Of a stretch of DNA of 64,000 bases, positions 1 through 8,258 are shown piece after piece. Where the stretch lies: assembly GCF_015644725.1 (NCBI RefSeq), contig NZ_CP064795.1, positions 3,408,501-3,472,500 on the forward strand, written 5' to 3'. Numbering within the stretch: the stretch's first letter is position 1; each line of letters begins with the position of its first letter. Under the pieces are notes generated by a model. That model saw only the letters and a program-made list of their open reading frames with translations, was not told where the DNA came from and did no database searches. Both the position numbers and the translations under genes were made by a program. The stretch comes from Salinimonas marina (GTDB lineage Bacteria; Pseudomonadota; Gammaproteobacteria; Enterobacterales; Alteromonadaceae).

Positions 1-2
1 AG

Positions 3-878
3 TACCCCAGTCTCACCCAACACTTTGATACCCAGGTGCGGATGCCATTGACCCTGTCAAAACTGGAAGACTTGCAGCATCGTAAGATCAATGAAACCAA
101 AAACCCGATGCAACATAAGCTCAACAGCCTGCCCAGGATTCGGATTCTGGCCGTGGATGATATGGAGATGAACCTGAAGTTGCTCAGCACCTGGCTGGCC
201 GACAGTCCCATTGAGCTGGTGACATCGATGAGCGGACAGGATGCAGTGAACCGATGCCAGGCCACCGAATACGACATGATTCTGATGGATGTCCAGATGC
301 CGGGGATGGATGGCTTACAGGCTTCCCGGGCAATCCGCAAAACCCCGCTGAACCTGGGTACCCCGATTATTGCGGTGACCGCCCACGCGTTTAAAGAAGA
401 GCAGGAGCGGCTGCTGGCCTCAGGCATGGATGATTATCTGCCCAAACCAATGGAAGTCAGTGCGCTGCTGGATTTGATTCGTCGCTGGTGTCAGCCTCAC
501 AGCCCCGCCGAGCCAGAAACCACCACCCTGGACTGGGAGCTGGCAACCCGGCGTACCAATCACAACAAAGAAACCGCTCGCGAGCTGCTGGCTGATTTTT
601 TACGCTTGTTGCCTGAATCCATACATCATATTGAAGCCGCGTGGGATGAGCGGGACTACGACACCCTGCAACGTCATGTTCATCGCCTGCATGGCGCCTG
701 TTGTTACACGGGTGTGCCGGCGCTGCAGCGGTTGGCAGACGAGCTCGAAAGCGCGCTCAAACGTCAGCAGTATATGCTGATAGCCGAACTCTCCCCGGCC
801 TTTCTTGCCGAAGCAAAAAAGGTACAGGAGCAGGGTAACCAGTTGCTGAACGAACCGGGGCCGGTGGCCAACCAATAA
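3..878 (+). CDS. barA: BarA-like hybrid sensor kinase, C-terminal part (REC + HPt), partial
   Basis: The frame is open to the left edge of the window, so this is the 3' end of a longer gene. From the in-frame Met at 36, residues about 35-150 form a response-regulator receiver domain, with the acidic pair in AVDDMEMN, the phospho-acceptor in LILMDVQMPGMDG, and the Lys in LPKPMEV. Residues about 165-270 form an HPt domain with the phospho-His in HRLHGACCYTG. The receiver-HPt order, the TLDWELA lead-in and the HLHG.C.Y.G.P motif match the C-terminus of BarA, the unorthodox kinase that phosphorylates UvrY/GacA in the Csr cascade. I infer BarA rather than another tripartite kinase from that similarity. 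The sensor and kinase part lies outside the window. Confidence 0.85.
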   Translation, partial: YPSLTQHFDTQVRMPLTLSKLEDLQHRKINETKNPMQHKLNSLPRIRILAVDDMEMNLKLLSTWLADSPIELVTSMSGQDAVNRCQATEYDMILMDVQMPGMDGLQASRAIRKTPLNLGTPIIAVTAHAFKEEQERLLASGMDDYLPKPMEVSALLDLIRRWCQPHSPAEPETTTLDWELATRRTNHNKETARELLADFLRLLPESIHHIEAAWDERDYDTLQRHVHRLHGACCYTGVPALQRLADELESALKRQQYMLIAELSPAFLAEAKKVQEQGNQLLNEPGPVANQ

Positions 879-881
879 CTA

Positions 882-1583
882 CTAAACCACCACTTCTTTG
901 GTTTCAGGACGGGTTTGTTGGCATTGCCGTAAAAAGTGCACAAACTCCATAGGAGACCGGTCTAAGTCCGCGCCGGAGATATAAATATCGTAGCCCAGAC
1001 GGGTACGCAGCTGGGTCATTCGATTGGCCAGCATGGCCTTGACCCCGGTCAGTACCTGACCGTCTTCTAATGTATAATGTTTGTCATCAAACATTTCATG
1101 ATTGAAGCAATTGCCGGTTTGACAGCTGTTGTCATGGCTATGCAACAGCAATGGCCGCTGTTCCATCAATAAATGCGTGGCCAGACGGGGCGAAACCCGC
1201 TGCATAAATGGCGCGTAAGATTTCAGCCGTATTCCCACCGCATCCAGTTCGGTCTGATCCAATCCCTGCGCTACCCTGGGGCAGTCAATTCGCTGGATAT
1301 TGTCCCACCAGATTTCCCAGTTGCCCCGCCGGTGATGATACAGAATCCGGGTCGGGGAAATCTCGATACTGTGGTCCGGATCCCGCAGCTTGAACCAGCC
1401 GATCAGCAGAGTTACCAGTGAAGCACTGGTCAAAAAGATACCTGCCAGGAACAACCAGGGAGGCGCCAGGGTTAGCCACAATACTGACACCAACAGACCC
1501 ACCATACCGATCAGTAACGTGGTAAATCCATTACGTTTAGACATGGCCTTGATATAAATCGGCGCAGAATCATTTGAAGACAT
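882..1583 (-). CDS. DUF2982 family membrane protein
   Basis: A 233-residue protein with two hydrophobic segments near the N-terminus (about residues 20-38 and 42-62), followed by a soluble domain of about 170 residues. The sequence agrees with the DUF2982 family of Alteromonas and Vibrio relatives, whose function is unknown. Its end faces the end of the BarA-like gene across 3 bp (convergent). Its start overlaps the end of the small membrane ORF upstream by 14 bp, so the two are probably co-transcribed. No catalytic motif is visible. Confidence 0.75.
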   Translation of the reverse strand: MSSNDSAPIYIKAMSKRNGFTTLLIGMVGLLVSVLWLTLAPPWLFLAGIFLTSASLVTLLIGWFKLRDPDHSIEISPTRILYHHRRGNWEIWWDNIQRIDCPRVAQGLDQTELDAVGIRLKSYAPFMQRVSPRLATHLLMEQRPLLLHSHDNSCQTGNCFNHEMFDDKHYTLEDGQVLTGVKAMLANRMTQLRTRLGYDIYISGADLDRSPMEFVHFLRQCQQTRPETKEVVV

Positions 1584-1698
1584 ACAAATACACCACCAGC
1601 ATGATTATCGCCCATACAATGTACAGGCGGGTTCGACGACACGTGACACAGTCCGTCCGCCACCAGGAACGCAGCGTTGTGTGGGAGGACTTTTTCAT
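1570..1698 (-). CDS. small single-pass membrane protein (42 aa)
   Basis: A 42-codon frame beginning with MKKSSH. It carries a CxxC pair (residues 17-20, TDCVTCRRTR) and then one hydrophobic segment (about 25-41), with positive charge before the segment, so the N-terminus is probably cytoplasmic. The frame is open further upstream to 1788, but the Met at 1698 gives the more natural small protein. It overlaps the start of the DUF2982 gene by 14 bp on the same strand. No family is recognised; it could be a chance frame. Confidence 0.4.
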   Translation of the reverse strand: MKKSSHTTLRSWWRTDCVTCRRTRLYIVWAIIMLVVYLYVFK

Positions 1699-1906
1699 AT
1701 TCACCGCTTTTGTGTTTACGTAATTAGCCACTACAGTGCTCAGTTTACACCATGTAAAAATGAATACGACCATCACCGGTGGTGGCACAGTGCTCTGGAT
1801 TAAATTTTATATAATCAGGGCGCCCATGAGATTGTGCAGACGGCGGCTCTACACGCTGCCATGAGTTTGCTAAACTAGGGTGTCTACATTTGGAGGTGAG
1901 GCCTTT

Positions 1907-2923
1907 ATGTCGCAGTTTACCGGCAATCATATACTTTCGGTTGACCAATTCGACCGTGCTGCAATCGAAAAGGTGTTTGCGGTGGCAACGACCATGCAGC
2001 CCTACGCCCGGCGCCAAAAACGCACTACTGTGTTGGATGGCGCCATTTTAGGGAATTTATTTTTTGAGCCCAGTACCCGTACCCGGGTCAGTTTTGGCAC
2101 CGCTTTCAATCTGTTGGGCGGTGAGGTACGAGAAACCACCGGCATGTCCAGCTCGGCATTAGCCAAAGGTGAATCGCTGTATGACACCGCCAGGGTGCTA
2201 AGCGGCTACTCCGACATTATCGCCATGCGCCACCCGGCCGCCGGCTCGGTAGCCGAGTTTGCTCAGGGCAGCCGGGTACCAGTGATTAATGGCGGAGATG
2301 GGGCCAATGAGCATCCCACCCAGGCACTGCTTGATCTTTTCACCATTGAGCGTGAACTGCAATACGAAGGCAAAGGTATTGATGGACTGCATATCGCGAT
2401 GATCGGCGATTTGCGTTATGGCCGCACCGTGCATTCGTTATCGCGGCTGTTGTGCCTGTATAAAAATATTCATTTTACCCTCGTTTCACCCCCGGAGCTG
2501 GCGATGCCCCCTGCGGTTATTGAGGCGATTGAAAATGCCGGCCACCGGCTCACCATCAGTACCCGTCTGGAAGGGACCCTGGATGCCGACATTTGTTATC
2601 AGACCCGCATTCAGGAAGAGCGTTTCGAATCGCAGGAAGAAGCTAATCGCTATCGCGGCAAGTTTCGTTTAAACCAGTCGGTCTATACCAAACATTTTCA
2701 GTCAAAAACTGTCATTATGCATCCTTTGCCTCGCGACTCACGAGCCGAGGCCAACGAGCTGGACAACGACTTAAATCAAAACCCAAACCTTGCCATATTC
2801 CGACAAACCGACAATGGCGTACTGGTCAGAATGGCGTTGTTTGCGCTTACCCTGGGCGTGGACCACCTGTTAACCAGTTACGAACGTGGTGTCATTTGGC
2901 ATAGCAATAAGAGTAGCGAATAA
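1907..2923 (+). CDS. pyrB: aspartate carbamoyltransferase
   Basis: Catalyses carbamoyl phosphate + aspartate to N-carbamoylaspartate, the first committed step of pyrimidine synthesis. The carbamoyl-phosphate loop [24 protein letters not shown] and the C-terminal [11 protein letters not shown] block are all present. The ATG at 1907 is chosen because a strong GGAGGTGAGG ribosome-binding site lies at 1891-1900; the frame is open a little further upstream. At 338 residues it is longer than the roughly 310-residue E. coli catalytic chain. No pyrI regulatory subunit follows. The stop codon is one base before the hemL start, so the two are translationally close and probably one operon. Confidence 0.93.
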   Translation: MSQFTGNHILSVDQFDRAAIEKVFAVATTMQPYARRQKRTTVLDGAILGNLFFEPSTRTRVSFGTAFNLLGGEVRETTGMSSSALAKGESLYDTARVLSGYSDIIAMRHPAAGSVAEFAQGSRVPVINGGDGANEHPTQALLDLFTIERELQYEGKGIDGLHIAMIGDLRYGRTVHSLSRLLCLYKNIHFTLVSPPELAMPPAVIEAIENAGHRLTISTRLEGTLDADICYQTRIQEERFESQEEANRYRGKFRLNQSVYTKHFQSKTVIMHPLPRDSRAEANELDNDLNQNPNLAIFRQTDNGVLVRMALFALTLGVDHLLTSYERGVIWHSNKSSE

Positions 2924-2924
2924 T

Positions 2925-4205
2925 ATGCAAAAATCTGAAGCACTGTTTACCCGGGCTCAGCAAACCATTCCCGGAGGCGTTAATTCGCCGGTACGCGCGT
3001 TTAAAGCGGTTGGCGGCACACCCCGGTTTATCACTAAAGCTGACGGCCCGTATATGTGGGACGCCGATGGCAAACGCTACATCGACTACGTCTTGTCCTG
3101 GGGGCCTATGGTATTGGGTCACAATAACAACAAAATCCGGGAAGCCGTGGTAGAGGCAGCCGCCAGTGGCTTAAGTTTTGGCGCCCCCACCGAAGCAGAA
3201 ATTCTGATGGCCGAAAAAATAAACCAGCTGGTGCCGTCGATGGAAATGGTACGTATGGTCAACTCTGGCACCGAAGCTACCATGTCTGCCATTCGAATCG
3301 CCCGTGGCTATACCGGTCGCAATAAAATTGTGAAATTTGAAGGCTGTTATCACGGCCATGCGGATGCTTTGCTGGTAAAAGCCGGCTCCGGTGCGCTCAC
3401 CATGGGTGTCCCAAGTTCGCCCGGGGTTCCCGATGAGGTGGCCAAACACACTATGACGGTAGAATTTAATAATATCGACAGTGTGAAAGAGGTTTTCGCG
3501 CAGGAAGGTGACGATATCGCCTGCATCATTGTCGAACCGGTAGCGGGCAATATGAATTGCATTCCCCCGGTCCCGGGCTTTTTAGAAGGTCTGCGCGAGC
3601 TATGTGACCAACACGGTAGTGTGCTCATCTTTGATGAGGTCATGACCGGCTTTCGGGTGGCCCAGGGCGGCGCTCAGCAACGTTATCAGGTGACCCCGGA
3701 TATAACCTGTCTGGGTAAAGTCATTGGTGGTGGTATGCCGGTGGGCGCATTCGGTGGTAAAAAGGATATCATCACCTATGTTTCTCCCACCGGCCCGGTG
3801 TATCAGGCCGGTACGCTTTCGGGTAATCCGGTAGCCATGGCCGCGGGTCTGGCCGCGTTGGAGCAACTTGAAGATGCGACCCTGTATGACAGTATTTTTG
3901 AAAATACCCAGAAGCTGGCCGACGGTATGCAGCAATTGGCCAACAAGCATGGTATTGCACTTACCACTAATGTCGCAGGAAGTATGTTTGGACTTTTCTT
4001 TACAGATGTTGATAAAGTGACTAATTATCAGCAGGCTATTAATTGTAATACTGAACAGTTTAAGCGTTTTTATCATGGCATGCTCGAGCAGGGTGTGTAT
4101 CTGGCGCCAGCCTCATACGAGGCCGGGTTTGTTTCTAAGCTGCATGATGAGGCGATCATAGATGCCACACTGGAGGCTGCCGACAAGGTATTCGCCAGCT
4201 TGTAA
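2925..4205 (+). CDS. hemL: glutamate-1-semialdehyde 2,1-aminomutase
   Basis: A PLP enzyme of the C5 heme pathway that converts glutamate-1-semialdehyde to 5-aminolevulinate. The start ATG at 2925 sits 1 nt after the pyrB stop and gives a 426-residue protein, the usual length. The Schiff-base lysine falls at residue 265 in [17 protein letters not shown], the same number as in E. coli Hem[10 protein letters not shown] carries the PLP-binding Asp. The N-terminal SPVRAF and the [10 protein letters not shown] segment are typical of the family. Pairing with pyrB rather than heme genes is unusual, though both pathways are biosynthetic. Confidence 0.95.
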   Translation: MQKSEALFTRAQQTIPGGVNSPVRAFKAVGGTPRFITKADGPYMWDADGKRYIDYVLSWGPMVLGHNNNKIREAVVEAAASGLSFGAPTEAEILMAEKINQLVPSMEMVRMVNSGTEATMSAIRIARGYTGRNKIVKFEGCYHGHADALLVKAGSGALTMGVPSSPGVPDEVAKHTMTVEFNNIDSVKEVFAQEGDDIACIIVEPVAGNMNCIPPVPGFLEGLRELCDQHGSVLIFDEVMTGFRVAQGGAQQRYQVTPDITCLGKVIGGGMPVGAFGGKKDIITYVSPTGPVYQAGTLSGNPVAMAAGLAALEQLEDATLYDSIFENTQKLADGMQQLANKHGIALTTNVAGSMFGLFFTDVDKVTNYQQAINCNTEQFKRFYHGMLEQGVYLAPASYEAGFVSKLHDEAIIDATLEAADKVFASL

Positions 4206-4230
4206 CAGGTCATAAAAAGAGGGATCGAGG

Positions 4231-5327
4231 TTGACTGGAATGATGTTATTACTTCTGTGTTTAACCGCCGTTGTTAGTATCTATGGCGTTCTGGTTACGC
4301 TGTGGTGGCAACGCACAAAACGTGCGTTGCGCACCGCAAACGAGCAGGTATTTAGTCACCATGAAGGCCCTTTGGCTGAAACCGAGCAGGAAAAAGCCAA
4401 AATGTATAAGCAGCGCGCCGACGAAGCGCTGCACCTTACTAACGCGATTCAAAAATTCATTCCCCGCCAGTTTGTTGATCACCTTGCCAAAAGCGGCGCC
4501 GCCGATTTGAAGCTTGGGCATGCTGCCGAAGATGAAGTGGCGATTTTGTTTTGTGATATTCGTGGCTTCACCGGGCTCTCTGAAGCCATGGAGCCCCATC
4601 AACTGATGCAGTTTCTAAACTCTTATTTTTGTCGGATGAATGAGCCTATTCATCAGAATCGCGGGTTTATCGATAAGTTTATTGGTGACGCCATCATGGC
4701 GCTGTTTGATCACCCCGGCGGCAGCCCCAAGCAAAAAGCCGCCGATGCGCTGCAGGCCGCGTTAGACTTGCGGGTAGCGTTGGCCTTGTACAACGAGCAC
4801 CGGGCCAAGTCCGGTTATGCGCCGTTGGGCGTTGGCATCGGTCTGCATTATGGCGATGTCATTTTGGGTACGGTGGGCAGTGAAGATCGTATGGATACCA
4901 CGGTGATTGGCGATAGCGTCAATATTGCCTATCGTCTGGAAACCCTGACCCGCGCTTTAAAGCGGACATTATTATCAGCGAGCCCATGCGCGATACTTTG
5001 CAAGATACTCCGGGTCTGCAAACCCGCTTACTTGACTGGGTCAGAGTAAAAGGCCGGCGGGCTCCATTACGTATTTATGAAGTATTAAACCACCTGGCCC
5101 CGGATGAACAAAAGCGCCGGCAGGAGGTTCAGTCTGAAATTAATGAAGGTTTGGCATGTCGTATCAACCGCGACTGGGATGGGGCCTTACTACATTTTTA
5201 CAAAGCCGTAGGTAAAAATCCCCAGGACACCCTACCGCGTCACCATATTGCCGTTATCGAACAGCTGCGCCAACGCGATCTGGATGAAAACTGGGATGGT
5301 GCTATTGAAGCAAACCCCATCGCGTAA
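4231..5327 (+). CDS. class III adenylate cyclase, reading frame shifted at 4956-4962
   Basis: An N-terminal transmembrane helix (about residues 5-25) precedes a class III nucleotidyl cyclase domain. Metal-binding Asp residues lie in ILFCDIRGFTG and KFIGDAIMALF, and VIGDSVNIAYR is the transition-state segment. The Lys of KFIGD favours ATP over GTP. The frame opened at 4231 runs into unrelated residues after about residue 244 and stops at 5049. The conserved continuation (ADIIISEPMRDTLQ, then a TPR-like tail) is in the -1 frame to 5327, giving about 365 residues. The junction is the heptamer T TTA AAG. Either one A is missing or the ribosome shifts. ATG 4240 is an alternative start to TTG 4231, better spaced from GAGG at 4227-4230. 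It lies downstream of hemL on the same strand. Confidence 0.75.
4956..4962 (+). other. candidate -1 slippery heptamer in the cyclase gene
   Basis: The sequence is TTTAAAG, phased T TTA AAG in the upstream frame, which fits the X XXY YYZ rule for -1 frameshifting. A slip here joins the two halves of the cyclase with no change to the conserved residues (L-K-A-D-I-I). A short perfect hairpin CGGGT-loop-ACCCG occurs about 50 nt downstream, farther than classic stimulators. A one-base deletion from AAAA would look the same. Confidence 0.35.
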
Positions 5328-5403
5328 CAGCCAATACGCTGAGCAGGTTACAAAGACAATTCGAACCACCACTGTGGGTAGCACCGAACAGATATGCTAT
5401 CCA

Positions 5404-5510
5404 GCTTCTTATTTGGACACCCACAGCTTCTTACTTGTTACTTGGACACCCAACTTAGTGTTACTTGGACACCCAACTTAGAACACAGCAAGCCTGGACA
5501 CTCACCTTAG
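5404..5510 (-). repeat. left array of TGGACACCCA repeats
   Basis: Three exact copies of TGGACACCCA (5414-5423, 5443-5452, 5466-5475) and one variant, TGGACACTCA (5495-5504). Copies two and three lie in a longer unit ending ACTTGGACACCCAACTTAG. The motif is the reverse complement of TGGGTGTCCA, which recurs to the right of the transposase. The region 5328-5641 otherwise contains no gene. Confidence 0.7.
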
Positions 5511-5641
5511 AAAAGACACCCTCCTATCAAAAAATCTCGAAACTCCCCCTCCGGTTCTGCATTTTCACGCACAAGGTACAGTAGCCATAAGATAGCTCCC
5601 TAAGCATGATAAACACTTCTCAATCATTTGGTTTACCTGTC

Positions 5642-6586
5642 ATGCCAAGGCCAAGAAAAAGCCTGATATCCCTATCGGACACCCCTTATTATCATTGTGT
5701 ATCACGTTGTGTAAGGCGAGCCTTTTTATGCGGAAAAGACAAGTTCACTGGCCAAAGCTATGAACACCGTCGACAATGGGTTGAGCAGCGACTGCTGTTT
5801 TTGGGATCTGTTTTCGCCATTAATATCTGCGCTTATGCGGTGATGAGCAACCACACTCACGTAGTGCTGCATGTCGATAAAAATAGCGCGATGCAATGGA
5901 CGAGTGAACAGGTTTTACATCGTTGGCATCGTCTATTTCAAGGCACATATCTAACCAAGCGCTATATGCATCCAGAAGAAAGAAAGACATTATCTGCGGC
6001 TGAAATTAATACAGTAGAAGCTACAGCAAACATTTACCGGGAACGGTTGTACGACATAAGCTGGTTTATGCGTTTACTGAATGAATACATCGCCAGACAG
6101 GCAAACAAAGAGGACCACTGTACCGGAAGGTTTTGGGAGGGCAGATTTAGATCTCAGGCGTTACTGGATGAAACTGCCCTGGCCGCGTGCATGGCTTATG
6201 TTGATTTGAATCCGGTACGTGCGGGTCTGGCCAACACACCGGAACACTCTCCCCACACGAGCATACAAAGACGCATTCAATCCGCCAAACTCAACCAGCA
6301 ACCAAGGCAACTCAGAGCACTTTCTCACGCTTCATCAGAACCTTCAGCCAACACTCTCCCCTTCCTCCTTGAAGATTACTTTGACCTTGTGAAACAAACC
6401 GGCCGCCAGCTTAAATCTGACCAACCACTGCAGCCAACAAGCAATTTTTTCTTATTAAAAAAGACAGGGCTTTCACCGGAAGATTGGGCCTGGCTTATCA
6501 AAAATATTGAAACACAGTTCAACAATCGTTTAAGTCTTGCTGCAGTACATAAAAAGTTGAAATGTCGCTGTCCACAGGTCGCTTAA
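5642..6586 (+). mobile_element. Y1 (HUH) transposase, REP-associated (RAYT/TnpA_REP) type
   Basis: A single-strand-type transposase of the IS200/IS605 superfamily. The N-terminal SDTPYYHCVSRCVRRAFLCG block and the HTH of SNHTHVVLHV (about residues 71-73) supply the HUH metal-binding motif. The FWEGRFRSQALLDE and CMAYVDLNPVRAGL segments are typical of RAYT proteins; the nucleophilic Tyr is probably in or near the latter. The start is placed at the ATG at 5642 (MPRPRKSL), where similarity to the family usually begins; an in-frame ATG at 5606 is possible. Arrays of a short repeat flank the gene in opposite orientation, the arrangement expected of RAYT-linked repeats. No terminal transposon ends were found, so this may be a domesticated gene. 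Confidence 0.85.
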
Positions 6587-6721
6587 TTGAATATGCATCA
6601 GTAACCAAGCGATACCTTCCCCCCGAATACGCCATAACCCAATATCGGCAAAGGCAAGAACGAAAACACCAGGCCACATATCCAGCCCAACTCGCTACCT
6701 TTACAATCATAAAGTCACAGT

Positions 6722-6905
6722 ATTCAAACTTGTTTTATCTTCTAACCGCCGTCGGTGCCAAAAGTTACCTTTAGAGTGACTGTCCATAAATCATTCATAG
6801 AACCCTATGGGTGGGTGTCCATAGATATTGCTCTAGGATGGAATTCCATATATGAGGCGCAGCAAAAGTGGGGGCCCAAAGATGTGCTAGGGTGGATGTC
6901 CATTG
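6722..6905 (+). repeat. long direct repeat, copy 1 (184 bp)
   Basis: Begins ATTCAAACTTGTTTTAT and ends GGGTGGATGTCCATTG. It matches 6954-7162 almost base for base, apart from a few substitutions and a 25-bp insertion in copy 2. It contains one GTGACTGTCCA motif and two GGGTGGRTGTCCAT motifs and begins about 135 bp after the transposase stop. No convincing gene is seen in it. Confidence 0.8.
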
Positions 6906-7213
6906 ATGTTATTGATGTTATTGATGTTCAAGGGTGGATGTCCATTGACGTTCATTCAAACTTGTTTTACCTTCTAACCGCCGTCGGTGCCAAAAGTTAC
7001 CTTTAGAGTGACTGTCCATAAATCATTTTAGAGTGACTGTCCATAAATCATTCATAGAACCCTATGGGTGGGTGTCCATAGATGTTGCTCTAGGATGGAA
7101 TTCCATATATGAGGCGCAGCAAAAGTGAGGGCCCATAGATGTGCTAGGGTGGATGTCCATTGTTGTTAAAGGGTGGGTGTCCATTGATGTTTCTAGGGTG
7201 GATGTCCATTGAT
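6775..7213 (+). repeat. right array of GGGTGGRTGTCCAT repeats
   Basis: About seven copies of GGGTGGGTGTCCAT or GGGTGGATGTCCAT, near 6809, 6889, 6931, 7066, 7146, 7170 and 7196, often followed by TGATGTT. They run in the opposite orientation to the array left of the transposase. Between the transposase (ends 6586) and the DyP gene (ends 7283) I see only these repeats. Confidence 0.75.
6954..7162 (+). repeat. long direct repeat, copy 2 (209 bp)
   Basis: Second copy of the unit at 6722-6905. The 25-bp difference is an internal tandem duplication of the segment holding GAGTGACTGTCCATAAATCA, so that motif occurs twice here (near 7005 and 7030). Between the copies lies ATTGATGTT repeated three times (about 6902-6928) and one more GGGTGGATGTCCATTG. 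Confidence 0.8.
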
Positions 7214-7282
7214 GTTTTGATAGATGTTGGTTGCAGATGTGCCGTCGGCTCCTGGATTTATAGCCCTGCTATTTTAGAGGCT

Positions 7283-8200
7283 TCAACATCCACGTTGTCT
7301 GATAAACCCGATGGCGGGGGCAAAAAAGGCGCCGCCCGTTTCGGCGCTGGCGAAATCGAGCCAGCGGTCATAATCGCCATCCTCGTTGCCGGTCACCTGG
7401 TTGTGCAGCATGTTTTCAAATGCCTTACCCGAGGCGGCGCAGCTGACAAACAACAAACCTTGCAGGATAACATTGCCATAAGGCATACCCTGCTTGACGA
7501 GGGTGGGTGTCTCGCTTCCTGGCAACATTGGGCGGGCGCGGACACAGTGTGAGGAGGCTGATTGCTCCTCACTGTCGGTATTATGCTGGCGGGTTTTGCC
7601 TATGACCTGCTCTTGCTGGCGGTCAGATAATGACTTCCAGCGCCGTAAGTCGTAGCGGTAGCGTTGAATATGCAGATAGCTGCCACCTTCAAAAACCGGT
7701 TCAATCTCCGCACTGACCACCGCCACTTGACGACGCAGCATGCCCCGCGGATTTTCTGCGCCATATACAAAACCATTCAGATCGCGGCCATCCAGATAGC
7801 GGAAGCCCTGCACCTGTTCCTGCAACTCTACATGTAAGTGCAACAGCTCCATAATTTCATTGGCAATAGCGTGGCACACGTCCAGTCGGTCTGCCCGAAT
7901 CTGTACAAAGATATCGCCGCCCGTATCCGGCGCACTTCGGTCCTCACATTCCATTTTTGGAAATGCAGACAGCTGTGCAGGTCGAGAATCTGGATAAAGC
8001 TCTTCCCAGAAACCAGCCCCGATGGCAATTAGCCCGGTGACCATAGCCTCAAAGTATTCGTTTTCGTAGTCATCAAAAATATCAAGAATGCGCGACAGTT
8101 TTTCGCGCAGTATCTGCGGATCATCATCGACCACATTTAACAATAAATACTGGGCGTGCAGGCTGGGTTCGGCGCATACACCTTTTTGGGGCTGCATCAT
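7283..8200 (-). CDS. DyP-type heme peroxidase (YfeX-like)
   Basis: A 305-residue protein matching the size of YfeX-type dye-decolorizing peroxidases. The family's xxDG signature is seen in FRYLDGRDLNGFVYG, whose Asp acts in peroxide cleavage. The probable proximal heme His is in SSHCVRARP, and the C-terminal GLLFVSCAASGKAFENML segment is typical. There is no signal peptide, so it is predicted to be cytoplasmic. Family members oxidise porphyrinogens and other substrates with H2O2; the natural substrate is unknown. It is transcribed towards the repeat array and ends about 70 bp from the last repeat. Confidence 0.88.
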   Translation of the reverse strand: MMQPQKGVCAEPSLHAQYLLLNVVDDDPQILREKLSRILDIFDDYENEYFEAMVTGLIAIGAGFWEELYPDSRPAQLSAFPKMECEDRSAPDTGGDIFVQIRADRLDVCHAIANEIMELLHLHVELQEQVQGFRYLDGRDLNGFVYGAENPRGMLRRQVAVVSAEIEPVFEGGSYLHIQRYRYDLRRWKSLSDRQQEQVIGKTRQHNTDSEEQSASSHCVRARPMLPGSETPTLVKQGMPYGNVILQGLLFVSCAASGKAFENMLHNQVTGNEDGDYDRWLDFASAETGGAFFAPAIGFIRQRGC

Positions 8201-8258
8201 GGATAAACCATTCCTTGTTACTAACTAAATGATGGTGCTTAGTTTTTGTAAAGTGTGG

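Noticed and set aside
5248..5481. Plus-strand frame overlapping the cyclase end and the left repeat array
   Set aside because: It reads the cyclase in a wrong frame and then the repeats; composition is not protein-like.
6562..7006. Two open frames after the transposase that end in the same residues (LFYLLTAVGAKSYL)
   Set aside because: The shared ending comes from the long direct repeat, not from two related genes; neither has a family or a good start.
5404..7213. A CRISPR array
   Set aside because: The repeats are short, irregularly spaced, in opposite orientation on the two sides of a transposase, and no cas genes are present.
7160..7552. Plus-strand frame across the repeat array and the DyP 3' end
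   Set aside because: Antisense to the clearly conserved DyP peroxidase gene.
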